Shown: positions 28,840 through 38,472, counted from the first letter of the stretch. The stretch: DNA of 64,000 nt from Lysobacter sp. (GCA_011526085.1 WYBC01000029.1:26982-90981), one strand, 5' to 3'. Translations and numbers: made by a program. The notes: generated by a model from the letters alone, not told the origin.

Positions 28840-30741
28840 TCACCCCCCGAACTCCGGCCCCCGCTGCAACGCCCGCTTCACGTCTTCTAGCGCATTCGGA
28901 TCATCCAGCGTGGAGAGATCGCCCGGGTCGCCGCCCTGCGCGAGGGCGAGCAGCGAGCGGCGCAGGAGTTTGCCGGAGCGGGTTTTCGGCAATGCGTTGA
29001 CGATGTAGATCCGCGCCGGGCGGGCGACTGCGCCGAGGCTGTGTTCGACCTGTTTGCGCATGCTGTCGGCGGCGTCGATGCGAACCTGCGACTCGCCCGT
29101 CGCCTGGCGCAGGGTCGCGAACACCACCGGCACCTGCCCTTTCAGTTCGTCGGCGACGCCGACGACCGCGACTTCAGCGACGACCGGGCACGTCGATACC
29201 GATTCCTCGATCTCGCGCGTGCCCAGGCGGTGGCCGGCGACGTTGATCACGTCGTCGGTGCGGCCGAGGATGAAGGTATAGCCCTCCTCGTCGCGGATCG
29301 CCCAGTCCAGCGAACTGTAGAGCAGACCCTTGAAGTGGCCGAAATAGCTGCGCAGGAAGCGCGCGTCGTCGTTCCACAGCGTGGTCATGCAGCCCGGCGG
29401 CAGCGGCGGTTCGATCACCAGCACGCCCTTCTCGCCGGCGCCGACTTCCTCGCCGGTGGATTCGTGGATGATCTTCGTGCGGTAGCCGAGATTCGGAAAG
29501 CCGGGCGAGCCGAACTTCACCGGCTTCATGTCCAGGCCCGGCAGCAGCGCCAGCACCGGCCAGCCGGTTTCGGTCTGCCAGTAGTTGTCGATGACCGGCT
29601 TCCCTAGCGCATCGGTGATCCAGTGCGCGGTGGGTTCGTCCAGCGGTTCGCCGGCGAGAAAGAGATACTGCAGCGACGACAGATCGTGGCGTCGGATGTA
29701 ATCGACATCATGCTTCTTCAGCACGCGCGCGGCGGTCGGCGACGAGAACATCGTGCGCACGCCGTACTTTTCGCACAGCGACCACCAGATGCCGGGGTCG
29801 GGATTCACCGGCAGGCCTTCGTACAGCAGCGAGGTCGCGCCGACGATCAGCGGGCCGTAGACGTTGTAGGAATGGCCGACCGCCCAGCCCACGTCGGACG
29901 TGGAGAACATCACCTGCCCGGGACCGACATCGAACACCGTGCGCATCGACAGCGCCATCGCCACCGCATGGCCCCCGACATCGCGCTGCACGCCCTTGGG
30001 CTTGCCGGTGGTGCCGGAGGTGTAGAGCAGATAGCTGGGCGCGTTCGATTCCAGCCATTCGACCGGCACCTGCGCATCGCCGACGGCGGCGCGCAGGGTC
30101 GCGTAGTCCTCGTCGCGGCCGGCGACCTTCGGTTCGGCGGCATCGAGACCGCGCGAGACGATCAGCACCTTCGCCGGCGGCGACGCGGCCTCGGCGCAGG
30201 CGGCGTCGACCAGCGGCTTGTACGGAATCACCTTGCCGCCGCGCATGCCGGCATCGGCGGCGATCAGCAGCTTCGGCGTGGCGTCGTCGATGCGCAGCGC
30301 GAGGTTGTGCGCGGCGAATCCGCCGAACACGACCGAATGGATCGCGCCGATGCGCGCGCAGGCCAGCATCGCGAACACCGCTTCGGCCATGTTCGGCATG
30401 TAGATGACGACGCGATCGCCGCAGCCCACGTCCAGCCGCTGCAGCACCGCGGCGAAGGCGTTCACTTCGCGATGCAGTTCGCGATAGGTGATCTCGCGGG
30501 TGAGATTCGTTTCGGTGGAGATCGCGACCAGCGCGAGCTGATCGCCGCGCGCGTCCAGATGCCGATCGACGGCGTTGTAACAGAGATTGGTCAGCCCGCC
30601 GACGAACCACGACCGGAACGGCGGGTTGTCGTAGTCGAGGATCTTCGCCGGCGGCACATGCCAGTGGATGGCCTTCGCCTGTTCCGCCCAGAACCCTTCG
30701 GGGTCTTCGATCGAGCGGCGGTATTCGTCTTCGTAGCGCAT
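28840..30741 (-). CDS. prpE: propionyl-CoA synthetase
   Basis: 633-aa acyl-CoA synthetase (E. coli PrpE 628 aa, aligned along its whole length) that activates propionate with ATP and CoA, feeding PrpC. AMP-binding motif YTSGTTGKPKGVQRDVGG; NYWQTETGWP; hinge GRTDDVINVAGHRLGTREIEE; catalytic Lys in PKTRSGKLLRR, which in this family can be silenced by acetylation. VQRDVGG and WAEQA...NPPFRSWF separate it from acetyl-CoA synthetase. GGGAGGG precedes the ATG at 30741. It is separated from prpBC by the divergent fusion gene and the islet. Confidence 0.92.
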   Translation of the reverse strand: MRYEDEYRRSIEDPEGFWAEQAKAIHWHVPPAKILDYDNPPFRSWFVGGLTNLCYNAVDRHLDARGDQLALVAISTETNLTREITYRELHREVNAFAAVLQRLDVGCGDRVVIYMPNMAEAVFAMLACARIGAIHSVVFGGFAAHNLALRIDDATPKLLIAADAGMRGGKVIPYKPLVDAACAEAASPPAKVLIVSRGLDAAEPKVAGRDEDYATLRAAVGDAQVPVEWLESNAPSYLLYTSGTTGKPKGVQRDVGGHAVAMALSMRTVFDVGPGQVMFSTSDVGWAVGHSYNVYGPLIVGATSLLYEGLPVNPDPGIWWSLCEKYGVRTMFSSPTAARVLKKHDVDYIRRHDLSSLQYLFLAGEPLDEPTAHWITDALGKPVIDNYWQTETGWPVLALLPGLDMKPVKFGSPGFPNLGYRTKIIHESTGEEVGAGEKGVLVIEPPLPPGCMTTLWNDDARFLRSYFGHFKGLLYSSLDWAIRDEEGYTFILGRTDDVINVAGHRLGTREIEESVSTCPVVAEVAVVGVADELKGQVPVVFATLRQATGESQVRIDAADSMRKQVEHSLGAVARPARIYIVNALPKTRSGKLLRRSLLALAQGGDPGDLSTLDDPNALEDVKRALQRGPEFGG

Positions 30742-30892
30742 GCGCCCTCCCGCGTATCACGCAATGCAGGGAGCTTAGTCTTCCGCGCCGGGACCGGCCT
30801 TCAGACCTTGGTCGCAGGCGGCGGCCAGGGACGGGGAAGGCACCGGGCGTTGTCCGCATCCGCCGACCACTTCGACCGAGTCGGAAGTATTC

Positions 30893-30971
30893 CCTGTAGG
30901 AGCGACGCAAGTCGCGACGGATCACGGAAAGTCCTTCCGCAGGCTGTCGCGACTTGCGTCGCTCCTGCAGG
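30893..30971. repeat. GTAG-type REP pair (inverted), family 3
   Basis: 26-nt arms at 30893-30918 and 30946-30971, inverted with one mismatch. The core is GTAGGAGCGACGCAAGTCGC, a REP motif common in Xanthomonadaceae. Unlike the other two pairs in sequence. Confidence 0.8.
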
Positions 30972-31003
30972 GGCTTCGGCGATGTCTCGGAGCAGAAACG
31001 GAA

Positions 31004-31023
31004 AAGGCGGCCGAAGCCGCCTT
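31004..31023 (-). terminator. terminator of mdh
   Basis: AAGGCGGC-CGAA-GCCGCCTT hairpin 30 nt past the mdh stop, followed on the minus strand by TTTTCCGTTTC. Confidence 0.7.
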
Positions 31024-31053
31024 CCCTTGATTCCGCGATGCCGCCTGCGGGAC

Positions 31054-32037
31054 TCAGAGCAGATGCGCCACGCCGGCGCGCTCTTCTTCCAGTTCGGCCA
31101 GGGTCTTGTCCATCGCCGCGCGGCTGAAATCGTCGACCGGCAGGCCTTCGATGCGAGTGTATTCGCCGTTGGCGCAGGTCACCGGCACGCCGTACATCAC
31201 GCCTTCCGGGATGCCGTAGCTGCCGTCGGACGGCACGCCCATGGTCACCCACTTGCCGTCGGTGCCCAGCGCCCAGTCGCGCATGTGGTCGATGGCGGCG
31301 TTGGCGGCCGACGCGGCGGACGACAGGCCGCGGGCTTCGATGATGGCGGCGCCGCGCTTGCCGACCTTCGGGATGAAGTCGTTGGCGTTCCAGTCGGCGT
31401 CGTTGATCTTGTCCTTCAGCGATTCGCCGTTGACGGTGGCGAAGCGGTAGTCCGGATACATGGTCGGGCTGTGGTTGCCCCACACGACCAGCTTCTCGAT
31501 GTCGGCGACGGCCACGCCGGCCTTGCCGGCGAGCTGCGACAGCGCGCGGTTGTGATCGAGGCGCAGCATCGCGGTGAAATTCTTCGCCGGCAGGTCCGGG
31601 GCGGACTTCATGGCGATGTAGGCGTTGGTGTTGGCCGGATTGCCGACCACCAGCACCTGCACGTTGCGCGAGGCGACGTCGTTCAGCGCCTTGCCCTGCA
31701 CGGTGAAGATCTCGGCGTTCTTCAGCAGCAGGTCCTTGCGCTCCATGCCCGGGCCGCGCGGCATCGCGCCGACCAGCAGGGCGTAGTCGGCGTCCTTGAA
31801 CGCGACCTTCGGATCGTCGGTGCCGACCATGCCGGCGAGCAGCGGGAACGCGCAGTCTTCCAGCTCCATCATCACGCCCTTCAGCGCGGCCTGGGCCTTG
31901 TCCAGCGGCAGCTCCAGCATCTGCAGGATCACCGGCTGGTCCTTGCCCAGCATTTCGCCCGAGGCGATGCGGAACAGCAGGGCGTAACCGATCTGGCCGG
32001 CTGCGCCGGTGACGGCGACTCGGACGGGTTGTTTCAT
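31054..32037 (-). CDS. mdh: malate dehydrogenase
   Basis: 327-aa NAD-dependent enzyme of the TCA cycle (malate to oxaloacetate, the partner substrate of PrpC). N-terminal nucleotide fold [28 protein letters not shown], substrate Arg in [10 protein letters not shown], and catalytic His in [13 protein letters not shown]. It is of the cytosolic-type MDH subgroup common in xanthomonads rather than the 312-aa E. coli type. The start at 32037 is preceded by GGAG. Downstream of the aminotransferase gene on the same strand, with 97 nt between them. Confidence 0.94.
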   Translation of the reverse strand: MKQPVRVAVTGAAGQIGYALLFRIASGEMLGKDQPVILQMLELPLDKAQAALKGVMMELEDCAFPLLAGMVGTDDPKVAFKDADYALLVGAMPRGPGMERKDLLLKNAEIFTVQGKALNDVASRNVQVLVVGNPANTNAYIAMKSAPDLPAKNFTAMLRLDHNRALSQLAGKAGVAVADIEKLVVWGNHSPTMYPDYRFATVNGESLKDKINDADWNANDFIPKVGKRGAAIIEARGLSSAASAANAAIDHMRDWALGTDGKWVTMGVPSDGSYGIPEGVMYGVPVTCANGEYTRIEGLPVDDFSRAAMDKTLAELEEERAGVAHLL

Positions 32038-32134
32038 GACGGAACTCCGGAGGGATGACGAGTGACGAAAGAGGGGAAGTTCGACCGGACCGGAGACGAA
32101 GGGCAATTCGACTTTCGTCTCCGGCGGTCCGGAC

Positions 32135-33340
32135 TCAGTGCAGTTCGGCGAAGAATTCCTGGATCCGCGCCAGACCCGGCGCCAGCTGCGGCGTCGGGCA
32201 GGTGTAGCTGATGCGCAGCGCGCGCGGCTCGCCGAAGGCCGAGCCCGGCACGCAGGCCACGCCCTTGGCGTCGAGCAGCGCGTTGCACAGATCGACGTCG
32301 TTGGCGATGGTCAGCCCGGTCGGGCCGTGGGTCTTGCCGAAGTAGGCGCTCACGTCGGGGAACACGTAGAACGCGCCCTGCGGTTTCGGACAGACGATGC
32401 CGGGGATCGCGGCGAACGTGGCCATCACCTGATCGCGCTTGGCCTGGAACTCGGCGTTCTTCTGCGTCGGCACGTCCTGCGGGCCGGTCAGCGCGGCGAT
32501 CGCCGCGGCCGTGGTCAGTTCGGGGATGTTGGTGATGTGGTTCGAGTTCATCGTCACCACCGCGGCCGCCACCGATTCCGGGCCGGCCATGAAGCCCACG
32601 CGCCAGCCGGGCATGCCGTAGGTCTTCGACAGCGAATCGAGGAAGATCGTGCGGTCGCGCAGTTCCGGACGGAACTGGACGAAGTTGTGATAACCGATGC
32701 CGTCGAACACCATGCGGTTGTAGATGTCGTCGGTGATGATCCAGGTGTCCGGATGCTTCGCGACCACGTCGGCCAGCGCGGCGATCTCGTCCTTCGTGTA
32801 CACCATGCCGGTCGGATTCGACGGATTGTTGAACAGGAAGACTTTCGGCTTCTTCGCCAGCGCGGCGTCGAGCTGCGCGGGCGTGAGCTTGTAATCCTGT
32901 TCCGGCGGGCACGGCAGCAGATCGATCTTCGCATCCACGATTTCGGCGATGTCGAGATAGCTCGTCCAGTACGGCGTCGGGAACGCGATGGTGTCGCCTT
33001 CGTCGAGCAGCACTTCGGCCAGGTTGTAGATCACGTGCTTGGCGCCGATGCCGGTGGCGATGTTCGCGCGGGTGTAGCCGGTCAGTCCGATCGCTTCCAT
33101 GTGCCTGATGAACGCGTCCAGCAGGGCGTCCGCGCCGCGGTTGCTGCCGTACTGGCCCGAATCCTTGTTCAGCGCTTCGCGCACCGCGTCGTACACGTGC
33201 GGACCCGGCAGGAAATTCGGGACGCCGATCGAGAAACTGATGATGTCGCGGCCTTCGGCCTTGAGGCGCTTGGCCTTTTCGGCGACGACCATGATCGCGC
33301 TGGGCTTGGCGCGACCGACGCGCCGGGCAAGTTGGGGCAT
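32135..33340 (-). CDS. class I pyridoxal-phosphate aminotransferase (aspartate-type)
   Basis: 401 aa. Fold-type I aminotransferase with the PLP lysine in [26 protein letters not shown] and the C-terminal Arg in LRISYTCP that binds the substrate carboxylate. Resembles aspartate aminotransferases of subgroup I-gamma and could link oxaloacetate and aspartate next to mdh; exact substrate not provable from sequence. Cytoplasmic. Divergent from the exported-protein operon starting at 33479. Confidence 0.88.
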   Translation of the reverse strand: MPQLARRVGRAKPSAIMVVAEKAKRLKAEGRDIISFSIGVPNFLPGPHVYDAVREALNKDSGQYGSNRGADALLDAFIRHMEAIGLTGYTRANIATGIGAKHVIYNLAEVLLDEGDTIAFPTPYWTSYLDIAEIVDAKIDLLPCPPEQDYKLTPAQLDAALAKKPKVFLFNNPSNPTGMVYTKDEIAALADVVAKHPDTWIITDDIYNRMVFDGIGYHNFVQFRPELRDRTIFLDSLSKTYGMPGWRVGFMAGPESVAAAVVTMNSNHITNIPELTTAAAIAALTGPQDVPTQKNAEFQAKRDQVMATFAAIPGIVCPKPQGAFYVFPDVSAYFGKTHGPTGLTIANDVDLCNALLDAKGVACVPGSAFGEPRALRISYTCPTPQLAPGLARIQEFFAELH

Positions 33341-33478
33341 GGGGGTTTGACCTGCGGAAGGTTTGGACTATTGTAGCCGCGCGGGTTCCGGACCGCAGCA
33401 GGGCCCGCATGGAAAGCGGGCCTTCGCGGCGGCCACCGCAACCATCCTCGGCACGACGACCGGAAGGGGACACGCCGC

Positions 33479-34228
33479 GTGAACACTCGTTTCTTCGCCT
33501 TCGCGACGCTGATCGCGCTCGCCCTCGGCGCCACCTCCGCCACTGCGGCCACCCGTGCCCGCGTCGCCACCGACGACAGCGGCAACCAGGTGAAGATCGA
33601 CGGCAACATGGTGCTGGTCGAACCCGACATCGAACTCTACCTGTTGACCGCCGGCGGCCTGACCGAGCCGCGCAGGGAATGGTCCGACGCCGCGCGCCGG
33701 CTTTACCCGGCCGAAGTCCACGCCCAGTTGCAGGGGAAGAGCGTGGTGCTGGTGCCGGACTACGACATCCCCGACGGTCTCGACCCCACGTCGCAGCTCG
33801 GCCAGATCATCCGCCTGAACCAGGCGGTGGCGGTCAGCATCAGCCAGTACTCCATCCCCGGCAGCGTGCTGGCGACCAAGAAGGACGCCAAGGGCAAGCC
33901 GCGGATGGACTGGAGCCTCGGTCCGGGCGTCTCGGCCCTGCGCGAGCAGACCGGCGCCGACTACGCCCTCTTCACCTACGTCCGCGACAGCTACGCCAGC
34001 GGCGGCCGCACCGCGCTGCGGGTGTTCGGCCTGCTGATGGGCGCGGCCATGGGCACCGGCCTGGATATCGGGGGCGGCGTGCAGCTCGGCGTGGCCACCG
34101 TGGTCGACCTGCGCACCGGCCAGGTGGTCTGGTACAACCTGCTCGCCAACCAGTCGGGCGATCTGCGCGACCAGAAGGGCGCCGCCAAGACCGTGCAGCA
34201 GATGCTGCAGAAACTCCCGGTGAAGTGA
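33479..34228 (+). CDS. exported protein of unknown function
   Basis: 249 aa from GTG 33479 (AAGGGGA about 9 nt upstream). Signal peptide MNTRFFAFATLIALALGATSATA. The mature protein mixes a charged N-terminal part (ELYLLTAGGLTEPRREWSDAARR) with a C-terminal part that has a Gly-rich hydrophobic stretch (LRVFGLLMGAAMGTGLDIGGGVQLGVATVVDLRTGQVVW). Conserved-looking, not named. First of three exported-protein genes (with an M48 protease and a lipoprotein) spaced 5 and -4 nt, so a real operon acting in the envelope. Confidence 0.7.
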   Translation: MNTRFFAFATLIALALGATSATAATRARVATDDSGNQVKIDGNMVLVEPDIELYLLTAGGLTEPRREWSDAARRLYPAEVHAQLQGKSVVLVPDYDIPDGLDPTSQLGQIIRLNQAVAVSISQYSIPGSVLATKKDAKGKPRMDWSLGPGVSALREQTGADYALFTYVRDSYASGGRTALRVFGLLMGAAMGTGLDIGGGVQLGVATVVDLRTGQVVWYNLLANQSGDLRDQKGAAKTVQQMLQKLPVK

Positions 34229-34233
34229 TCGCC

Positions 34234-35424
34234 ATGCGCGGCTTCCATCGATCCTCGATCCGCAGGGCGCTCGCGACCGCAGCGCTGACGGCAATGGTCA
34301 CCGGCATCGCCGGCGCGGCCTCGCTGCCGCACATCCAGCCGGGCGAACGGCCGGCTGTCGGCTCGGTCGAAGCCGAGCTGTGGTACGGCATGGACCAGGC
34401 GGAGAAAGAGATCCGCCAGTCGCCGCAGATCGTCCGCGATCCGGAACTGCAGCGTTACGTCGAACGCGTGACCTGCAAGGTCACCGGCGAGTACTGCAAG
34501 GATCTGCGCGTGTATATCGTCGATGTGCCGGTGTTCAACGCGTCGATGGCGCCGAACGGCGTGACCCTGATCTTCAGTGGCGCGCTGCTGCGGATGCGCG
34601 ACGAATCCGAACTCGCCGTGGTCCTCGGCCACGAATTCGCGCACTACAAGGCACGGCATTCGCTGCAGGGCTGGCAGACCGCGAAGCGCACCACCGCGTT
34701 CCTCAACACCTTCGCCCTGGTCACTTTGGGCGTGGGCGTGCCGATCGCCGGCGACCTCGCCTATCTCGGCGGCATTTCCGGTCTCTACAAACAATCCCGC
34801 GACAACGAACGCGAAGCCGACAGCCTCGGCTTCGCCAGCGCGGTGGCACAGGGCTACGACCCGCAGGGCGGCGTGCGCGTCTGGGAACGCCTGCGCCGCG
34901 AAGAGAAGGCCGACCGCACGCACAAGGATCGCGCGGTGTTCGCCAGCCATCCGCAGAGCGCGGAGCGCATCGTCGACATCAGCGCCGCCGCGGCCAAGGT
35001 CAGCGTCGACAATCCGCAGACCTACACGGCCGAATATCGCGCCGCGATCAAGCCGTTCCTGCAGCGGTGGATGGACAGCGAACTGTCGCGCCGCACCTAC
35101 GACACCAGCATCCAGGTGTTCTCGGAACTGAAGCAGGACGCCGCGCCGGACACCGCCGCGCTCGCCACCTTCTATCTCGCCGAAGCGCACCGTCGACGCA
35201 ACAAGAACGACGACATGACCCGCGCCGGACAGCTCTACGCGGAAGCCTTGACGCTGCCCGAACCGCCGGCGGCGGCGTGGCGCGAACAGGGCATGCTGCT
35301 GCGCGCGCAGGGCGATGCCGCGGGCGCCGCCAACGCGCTGCGCACCTATCTGCAGACCGCGCCCGATGCGGCCGACGCCGCGCTGATCAAACACTATCTG
35401 ACCAAGCTGGAGCCCACCCCATGA
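34234..35424 (+). CDS. periplasmic M48 family metalloprotease
   Basis: 396 aa. Signal peptide to about residue 28; M48 catalytic zinc site HEFAH within VVLGHEFAHYKARH, third ligand Glu in NEREADSLGFA. The C-terminal third (about 270-396) has TPR-like helices (AALATFYLAEAHRRR, AAAWREQGMLLRAQGDAAGAANALRTYL), as in BepA/YfgC-type proteases that oversee outer-membrane protein assembly. It starts 5 nt after the preceding gene and overlaps the next by ATGA. Confidence 0.85.
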   Translation: MRGFHRSSIRRALATAALTAMVTGIAGAASLPHIQPGERPAVGSVEAELWYGMDQAEKEIRQSPQIVRDPELQRYVERVTCKVTGEYCKDLRVYIVDVPVFNASMAPNGVTLIFSGALLRMRDESELAVVLGHEFAHYKARHSLQGWQTAKRTTAFLNTFALVTLGVGVPIAGDLAYLGGISGLYKQSRDNEREADSLGFASAVAQGYDPQGGVRVWERLRREEKADRTHKDRAVFASHPQSAERIVDISAAAAKVSVDNPQTYTAEYRAAIKPFLQRWMDSELSRRTYDTSIQVFSELKQDAAPDTAALATFYLAEAHRRRNKNDDMTRAGQLYAEALTLPEPPAAAWREQGMLLRAQGDAAGAANALRTYLQTAPDAADAALIKHYLTKLEPTP

Positions 35425-36005
35425 CGCTGCGCCCGCTGAAGTGGCTGCTGCCCATCGCGCTCGCCCTGCTGCTCACCGCCTGCGCCTCGGCCGGCGGCAA
35501 GCTGCAGACCAGGGGCGACGTGACCACGTTCGACATGACCATGACCACGTCGCTAGACTGGGCGCGGATCAAGTCCCGCCGCAACGAGCTGTGGACCATC
35601 GACGGCGTCGCGCTGAACCGCCTGATCATCTTCTCGAAGATCAAGCCTGGCGAACACGTGTTCCAGATGGTGCGCGAGCGCAAGTCGCGCCCGGACGGCC
35701 CGTGGTATCGCGCCGGCATGCGTCTGGACGAGCAGCAGAAACTGGTGGCCGACGGTTTCGCCGACCAGCAGTGGGTGGGCATCCAGACCTCGAACCTGCG
35801 TCCGCACACCTTCGGCACCGTGGAAGGCATCCGCTTCGACGTGGAGATGACCAACCCCGACGGCCTGATCTACAAGGGCACCGCCGCCGTCGCCGAGCGC
35901 AACAACCTGCTCAACGTGCTGGTGTGGATCGCACCGAAAGAGTATTACCACGGCCGCGACGTGGCCGCAGTCGAGACGATGCTGGACGGCATGCGGTTCA
36001 AATGA
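35421..36005 (+). CDS. lipoprotein of unknown function, third gene of M48 operon
   Basis: 194 aa. Lipobox LTAC at residues 18-21 after MTLRPLKWLLPIALALLL. The ATG overlaps the protease stop codon (ATGA), which indicates translational coupling. The mature domain (SLDWARIKSRRNELWTIDG...HTFGTVEGIRFDVEMTNPDGLIYKGTAAVAERNNLLNVLVWIAPKEYY) looks like a beta-rich sorting or chaperone module. Probably works with the adjacent protease at the outer membrane; this is inference from the operon. Confidence 0.72.
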   Translation: MTLRPLKWLLPIALALLLTACASAGGKLQTRGDVTTFDMTMTTSLDWARIKSRRNELWTIDGVALNRLIIFSKIKPGEHVFQMVRERKSRPDGPWYRAGMRLDEQQKLVADGFADQQWVGIQTSNLRPHTFGTVEGIRFDVEMTNPDGLIYKGTAAVAERNNLLNVLVWIAPKEYYHGRDVAAVETMLDGMRFK

Positions 36006-36042
36006 CCCGCGATTGCTGACCTGCGCGGTCGCACAGAAACAC

Positions 36043-36070
36043 GAAGAGAGCGCCGCAAGGCGCTCTCTTC
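36043..36070. terminator. bidirectional terminator between the M48 operon and the XVIPCD effector gene
   Basis: Perfect 12-bp stem GAAGAGAGCGCC / GGCGCTCTCTTC with GCAA loop, between two convergent stop codons (36005 and 36099). T-tracts are weak on both sides. Confidence 0.65.
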
Positions 36071-36098
36071 GCATCCGCGACGCGCGGGCGCCACGCCA

Positions 36099-38396
36099 TC
36101 AGCGTCTCTGCGCGACCGCCAATTCCGGCGTCTCCTGGGTGTGCGGCGCGGGCGGATCCTGCGTGCGCGGCGCCTGCTCGGGCGGGGCCGGCGTGTCCTG
36201 CCGCTGACGGCCCAACTGGGCGAAGCTGTCTTCGGCCGGCGTCTGCACGGCCGCCTGCGTCGGCATCGCCGCCACGCGGTGCGCGGGATCGTCGAGCGCG
36301 CCCTGCACGATGATGACGTTCTCGCCCTGCCCCACGGTGCCGTTGCCGGTGCTCAACAGCACATGATCGATGCGCATGTCGTTCTGGCGGGCCAGCAGGG
36401 TCAGACTGGCGGCCAGCGATTCGCTGGCGCCGTCCGGCGGGCGTCCGAGCGAGGCGTCGAGCCGCCGGACTGCGCCCGAAGCCTGCCGGTACAGGGCATG
36501 ATCCGGATCGTCGGGCTGTCGCGGATCGGCGCTCGCGCGCGGCAGCGTCACCGGCGACGACAGCGGCGTCGCATCCGGGACCGCCGGCGTCGTCACGGAA
36601 CGTTCGACGGGTGCAGCTTCGGTGCGGGCGGCTTCGGAACGGGCAGGATCCGTGCGGGCAGGATCCGTGGGAGCGGGATCGGCGGCCGCACGCGTGTGTT
36701 CGAACAGCGGCGTCATCGCACGATCGCGCAGGGTCAGATCGCCCGGGAGCCGCGGATCCTGTCCGTTGGCTTGCGCACGCATCGACAGCGTCAACAACGT
36801 CTCCGACAGCGCACCGCTGGACTGTATCGGCGCGACGAAACCGGCGCGGAACACCTCCTCGGGCGTCTGCGCCGCGGCCATGCGCTGCAGGACACTGCCC
36901 GGGTCGGCAGTGCGCATGCCGAACGGCTGATCGCGGCGCGCGTCGATATAGGCCAATGCCTGCGGGTTGATGCTGCCGAGTTCGTCGCGCGCAAGATCGC
37001 GCATCCGCATCAGGTCGCGATCAGTGAAACGCATGTCCGCGGTGGTGCCGGCCGGCAGATCGGCGGCGTAATCGGCGCCGGAAAAGGCGGTTCGCATGTA
37101 GCTGGCCGCGGCCGGATGCATGCCGGTCAGCGCCACGCGCCACGAGCGGCTGGCCTCGTCGACGCTGCCGTCGGGCCGGGTCTGCGCGGTGACTTCGTAG
37201 GCATCGCCATTGGGGCGCTGACCGCTGACGCGCTGCTCGCCGCTGCCGTCCTGCCAGCGGGTGGACGCATTCTCGTAACGCCAGTCCGAGAGCGTCGCCG
37301 CCCACGAGAATGGCCCGAGGTTGGCCTGCGCCGTCGTCTGGCTCTGCGCTTCCACCTGTCTGCGCTCGCCGGCCTGCGGCACGCCCGGACCGGCGCGGTC
37401 CGGCACGAAGCCGGTCTGCATGAACTGCCGGTACGCGTCCTGCCCTTCCGGCGTCCCCAGATCCATCCGCGCCACCGAGAGGCGTTCGTCGGAAAGGCGT
37501 CGTTCGTTGCCGATGCCGACATTGACGCTGGCGAGACCCAGGCCGAGATAGGCCTCGCGCTCCACCGCGGCGATGGCGCCGGTGGTCACTTCGACCATGT
37601 TGCCTTCGAGACGGCGCACGCCAAAGCCCTGCCCGCGCAGTTCGGTCAGGCTTTCGTTGCCGCGCACCATCCGGTAGGACGCCGCGAACGCGGTGCCTTC
37701 CAGCGACTCGCCGCGCATCACCACCGATGCGCCGGGCGGCATCGACAAGGGATCGAGCGGATTGGGCGCCGCGCGCAGATCGCCCGCCGCGATGCGCGCG
37801 CCCAGTTCCGGCGGCACCACCGCTTCGTAACTCAGACGACCGCCGCTGAACTGTTCGGCCGAGACCGATCCGCGAAAATCCGGACCGCGCACGGCCCATT
37901 GCGCGGCCCGCGGCCAACCGTCGACGCGATCGCGGACGCCGTCGGGCAGCACGTCGAAACGATCGGCATAGCGATACAGCCGATTCAGATCGGTGCGCCC
38001 GTAGGCGGCGCCGATCTGGCTCTGCAGTTCCACCGACATTTCCAGCACCTGGGTGCGCTCGCCGCCCGGGCCGACACGGACGCGCGACAGCGCCACCTCG
38101 CCGCCGACCTCGAAATTCTGCCCGCCGCTGACCGGCAGCACGCCCGGAACGCCGAGGCCACCGAGCGGTGTCGTGAAATTGACCTGGGTGCCGGGATTCA
38201 GCGCCGCGGCGACGGCTTCGCGCGGCAGCGCCTGCGCCACCGCGGCCGCGGCGGCGAGATCGGCCGGGCTCATCTGCGCCGGCGGTTCGTAGCCAAGCCA
38301 TTGCATCACGCCGCGCAGTTCCCGCGGCGTCATTCTGGTGACATCGACCGGCCCACCGGGGGACGGTGTCGTGGTTCTATCGTCCGGATCCGCCAT
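36099..38396 (-). CDS. XVIPCD-containing type IV secretion effector (X-Tfe), novel toxin region
   Basis: 765 aa. Residues about 628-733 match the Xanthomonas VirD4-interacting conserved domain: DPDHALYRQASGAVRRLD, RIDHVLLS, VIIVQGALDDPAHRVA and QAAVQTPAEDSFAQL. A Gln/Pro-rich tail (734-765) follows, as usual in these effectors. XVIPCDs direct antibacterial toxins to the VirD4 coupling protein of the X-T4SS. The preceding 600 residues have no toxin motif I recognise; they are beta-rich with RYENASTRWQDGSGEQRVSG-like segments, and Ala/Asp/Pro/Thr/Arg-rich near 560-625. The upstream lipoprotein gene is the likely immunity partner. GGAGG precedes the ATG, and TATACT (38429-38434) may be its own -10. 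No T4SS genes are nearby. Confidence 0.85.
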   Translation of the reverse strand: MADPDDRTTTPSPGGPVDVTRMTPRELRGVMQWLGYEPPAQMSPADLAAAAAVAQALPREAVAAALNPGTQVNFTTPLGGLGVPGVLPVSGGQNFEVGGEVALSRVRVGPGGERTQVLEMSVELQSQIGAAYGRTDLNRLYRYADRFDVLPDGVRDRVDGWPRAAQWAVRGPDFRGSVSAEQFSGGRLSYEAVVPPELGARIAAGDLRAAPNPLDPLSMPPGASVVMRGESLEGTAFAASYRMVRGNESLTELRGQGFGVRRLEGNMVEVTTGAIAAVEREAYLGLGLASVNVGIGNERRLSDERLSVARMDLGTPEGQDAYRQFMQTGFVPDRAGPGVPQAGERRQVEAQSQTTAQANLGPFSWAATLSDWRYENASTRWQDGSGEQRVSGQRPNGDAYEVTAQTRPDGSVDEASRSWRVALTGMHPAAASYMRTAFSGADYAADLPAGTTADMRFTDRDLMRMRDLARDELGSINPQALAYIDARRDQPFGMRTADPGSVLQRMAAAQTPEEVFRAGFVAPIQSSGALSETLLTLSMRAQANGQDPRLPGDLTLRDRAMTPLFEHTRAAADPAPTDPARTDPARSEAARTEAAPVERSVTTPAVPDATPLSSPVTLPRASADPRQPDDPDHALYRQASGAVRRLDASLGRPPDGASESLAASLTLLARQNDMRIDHVLLSTGNGTVGQGENVIIVQGALDDPAHRVAAMPTQAAVQTPAEDSFAQLGRQRQDTPAPPEQAPRTQDPPAPHTQETPELAVAQRR

Positions 38397-38445
38397 CCAA
38401 GCCTCCGATCAGATATCGATGGCCCGGAGTATAGCCACACATCCG

Positions 38446-38472
38446 CCGGCCGATCATCGGACGATCGGCCGG
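38446..38472 (-). other. hairpin between immunity-type lipoprotein and effector genes
   Basis: Perfect 10-bp stem CCGGCCGATC / GATCGGCCGG with a 7-nt loop, in the 114-nt gap. No T-tract. It may reduce read-through into the toxin gene or stabilise the lipoprotein mRNA. Confidence 0.5.

Larger units (their letters stand above)
30742..31053. other. intergenic region between mdh and prpE
   Basis: 312 nt with no gene. It contains a REP pair (30893-30971) and the mdh terminator (31004-31023). The first 120 nt should hold the prpE promoter, which is not resolved. Confidence 0.55.

Noticed and set aside
29623..32058. 811-codon plus-strand frame across prpE, the REP pair and mdh
   Set aside because: Runs through two real genes and a palindrome in antisense; peptide has no coherent fold.
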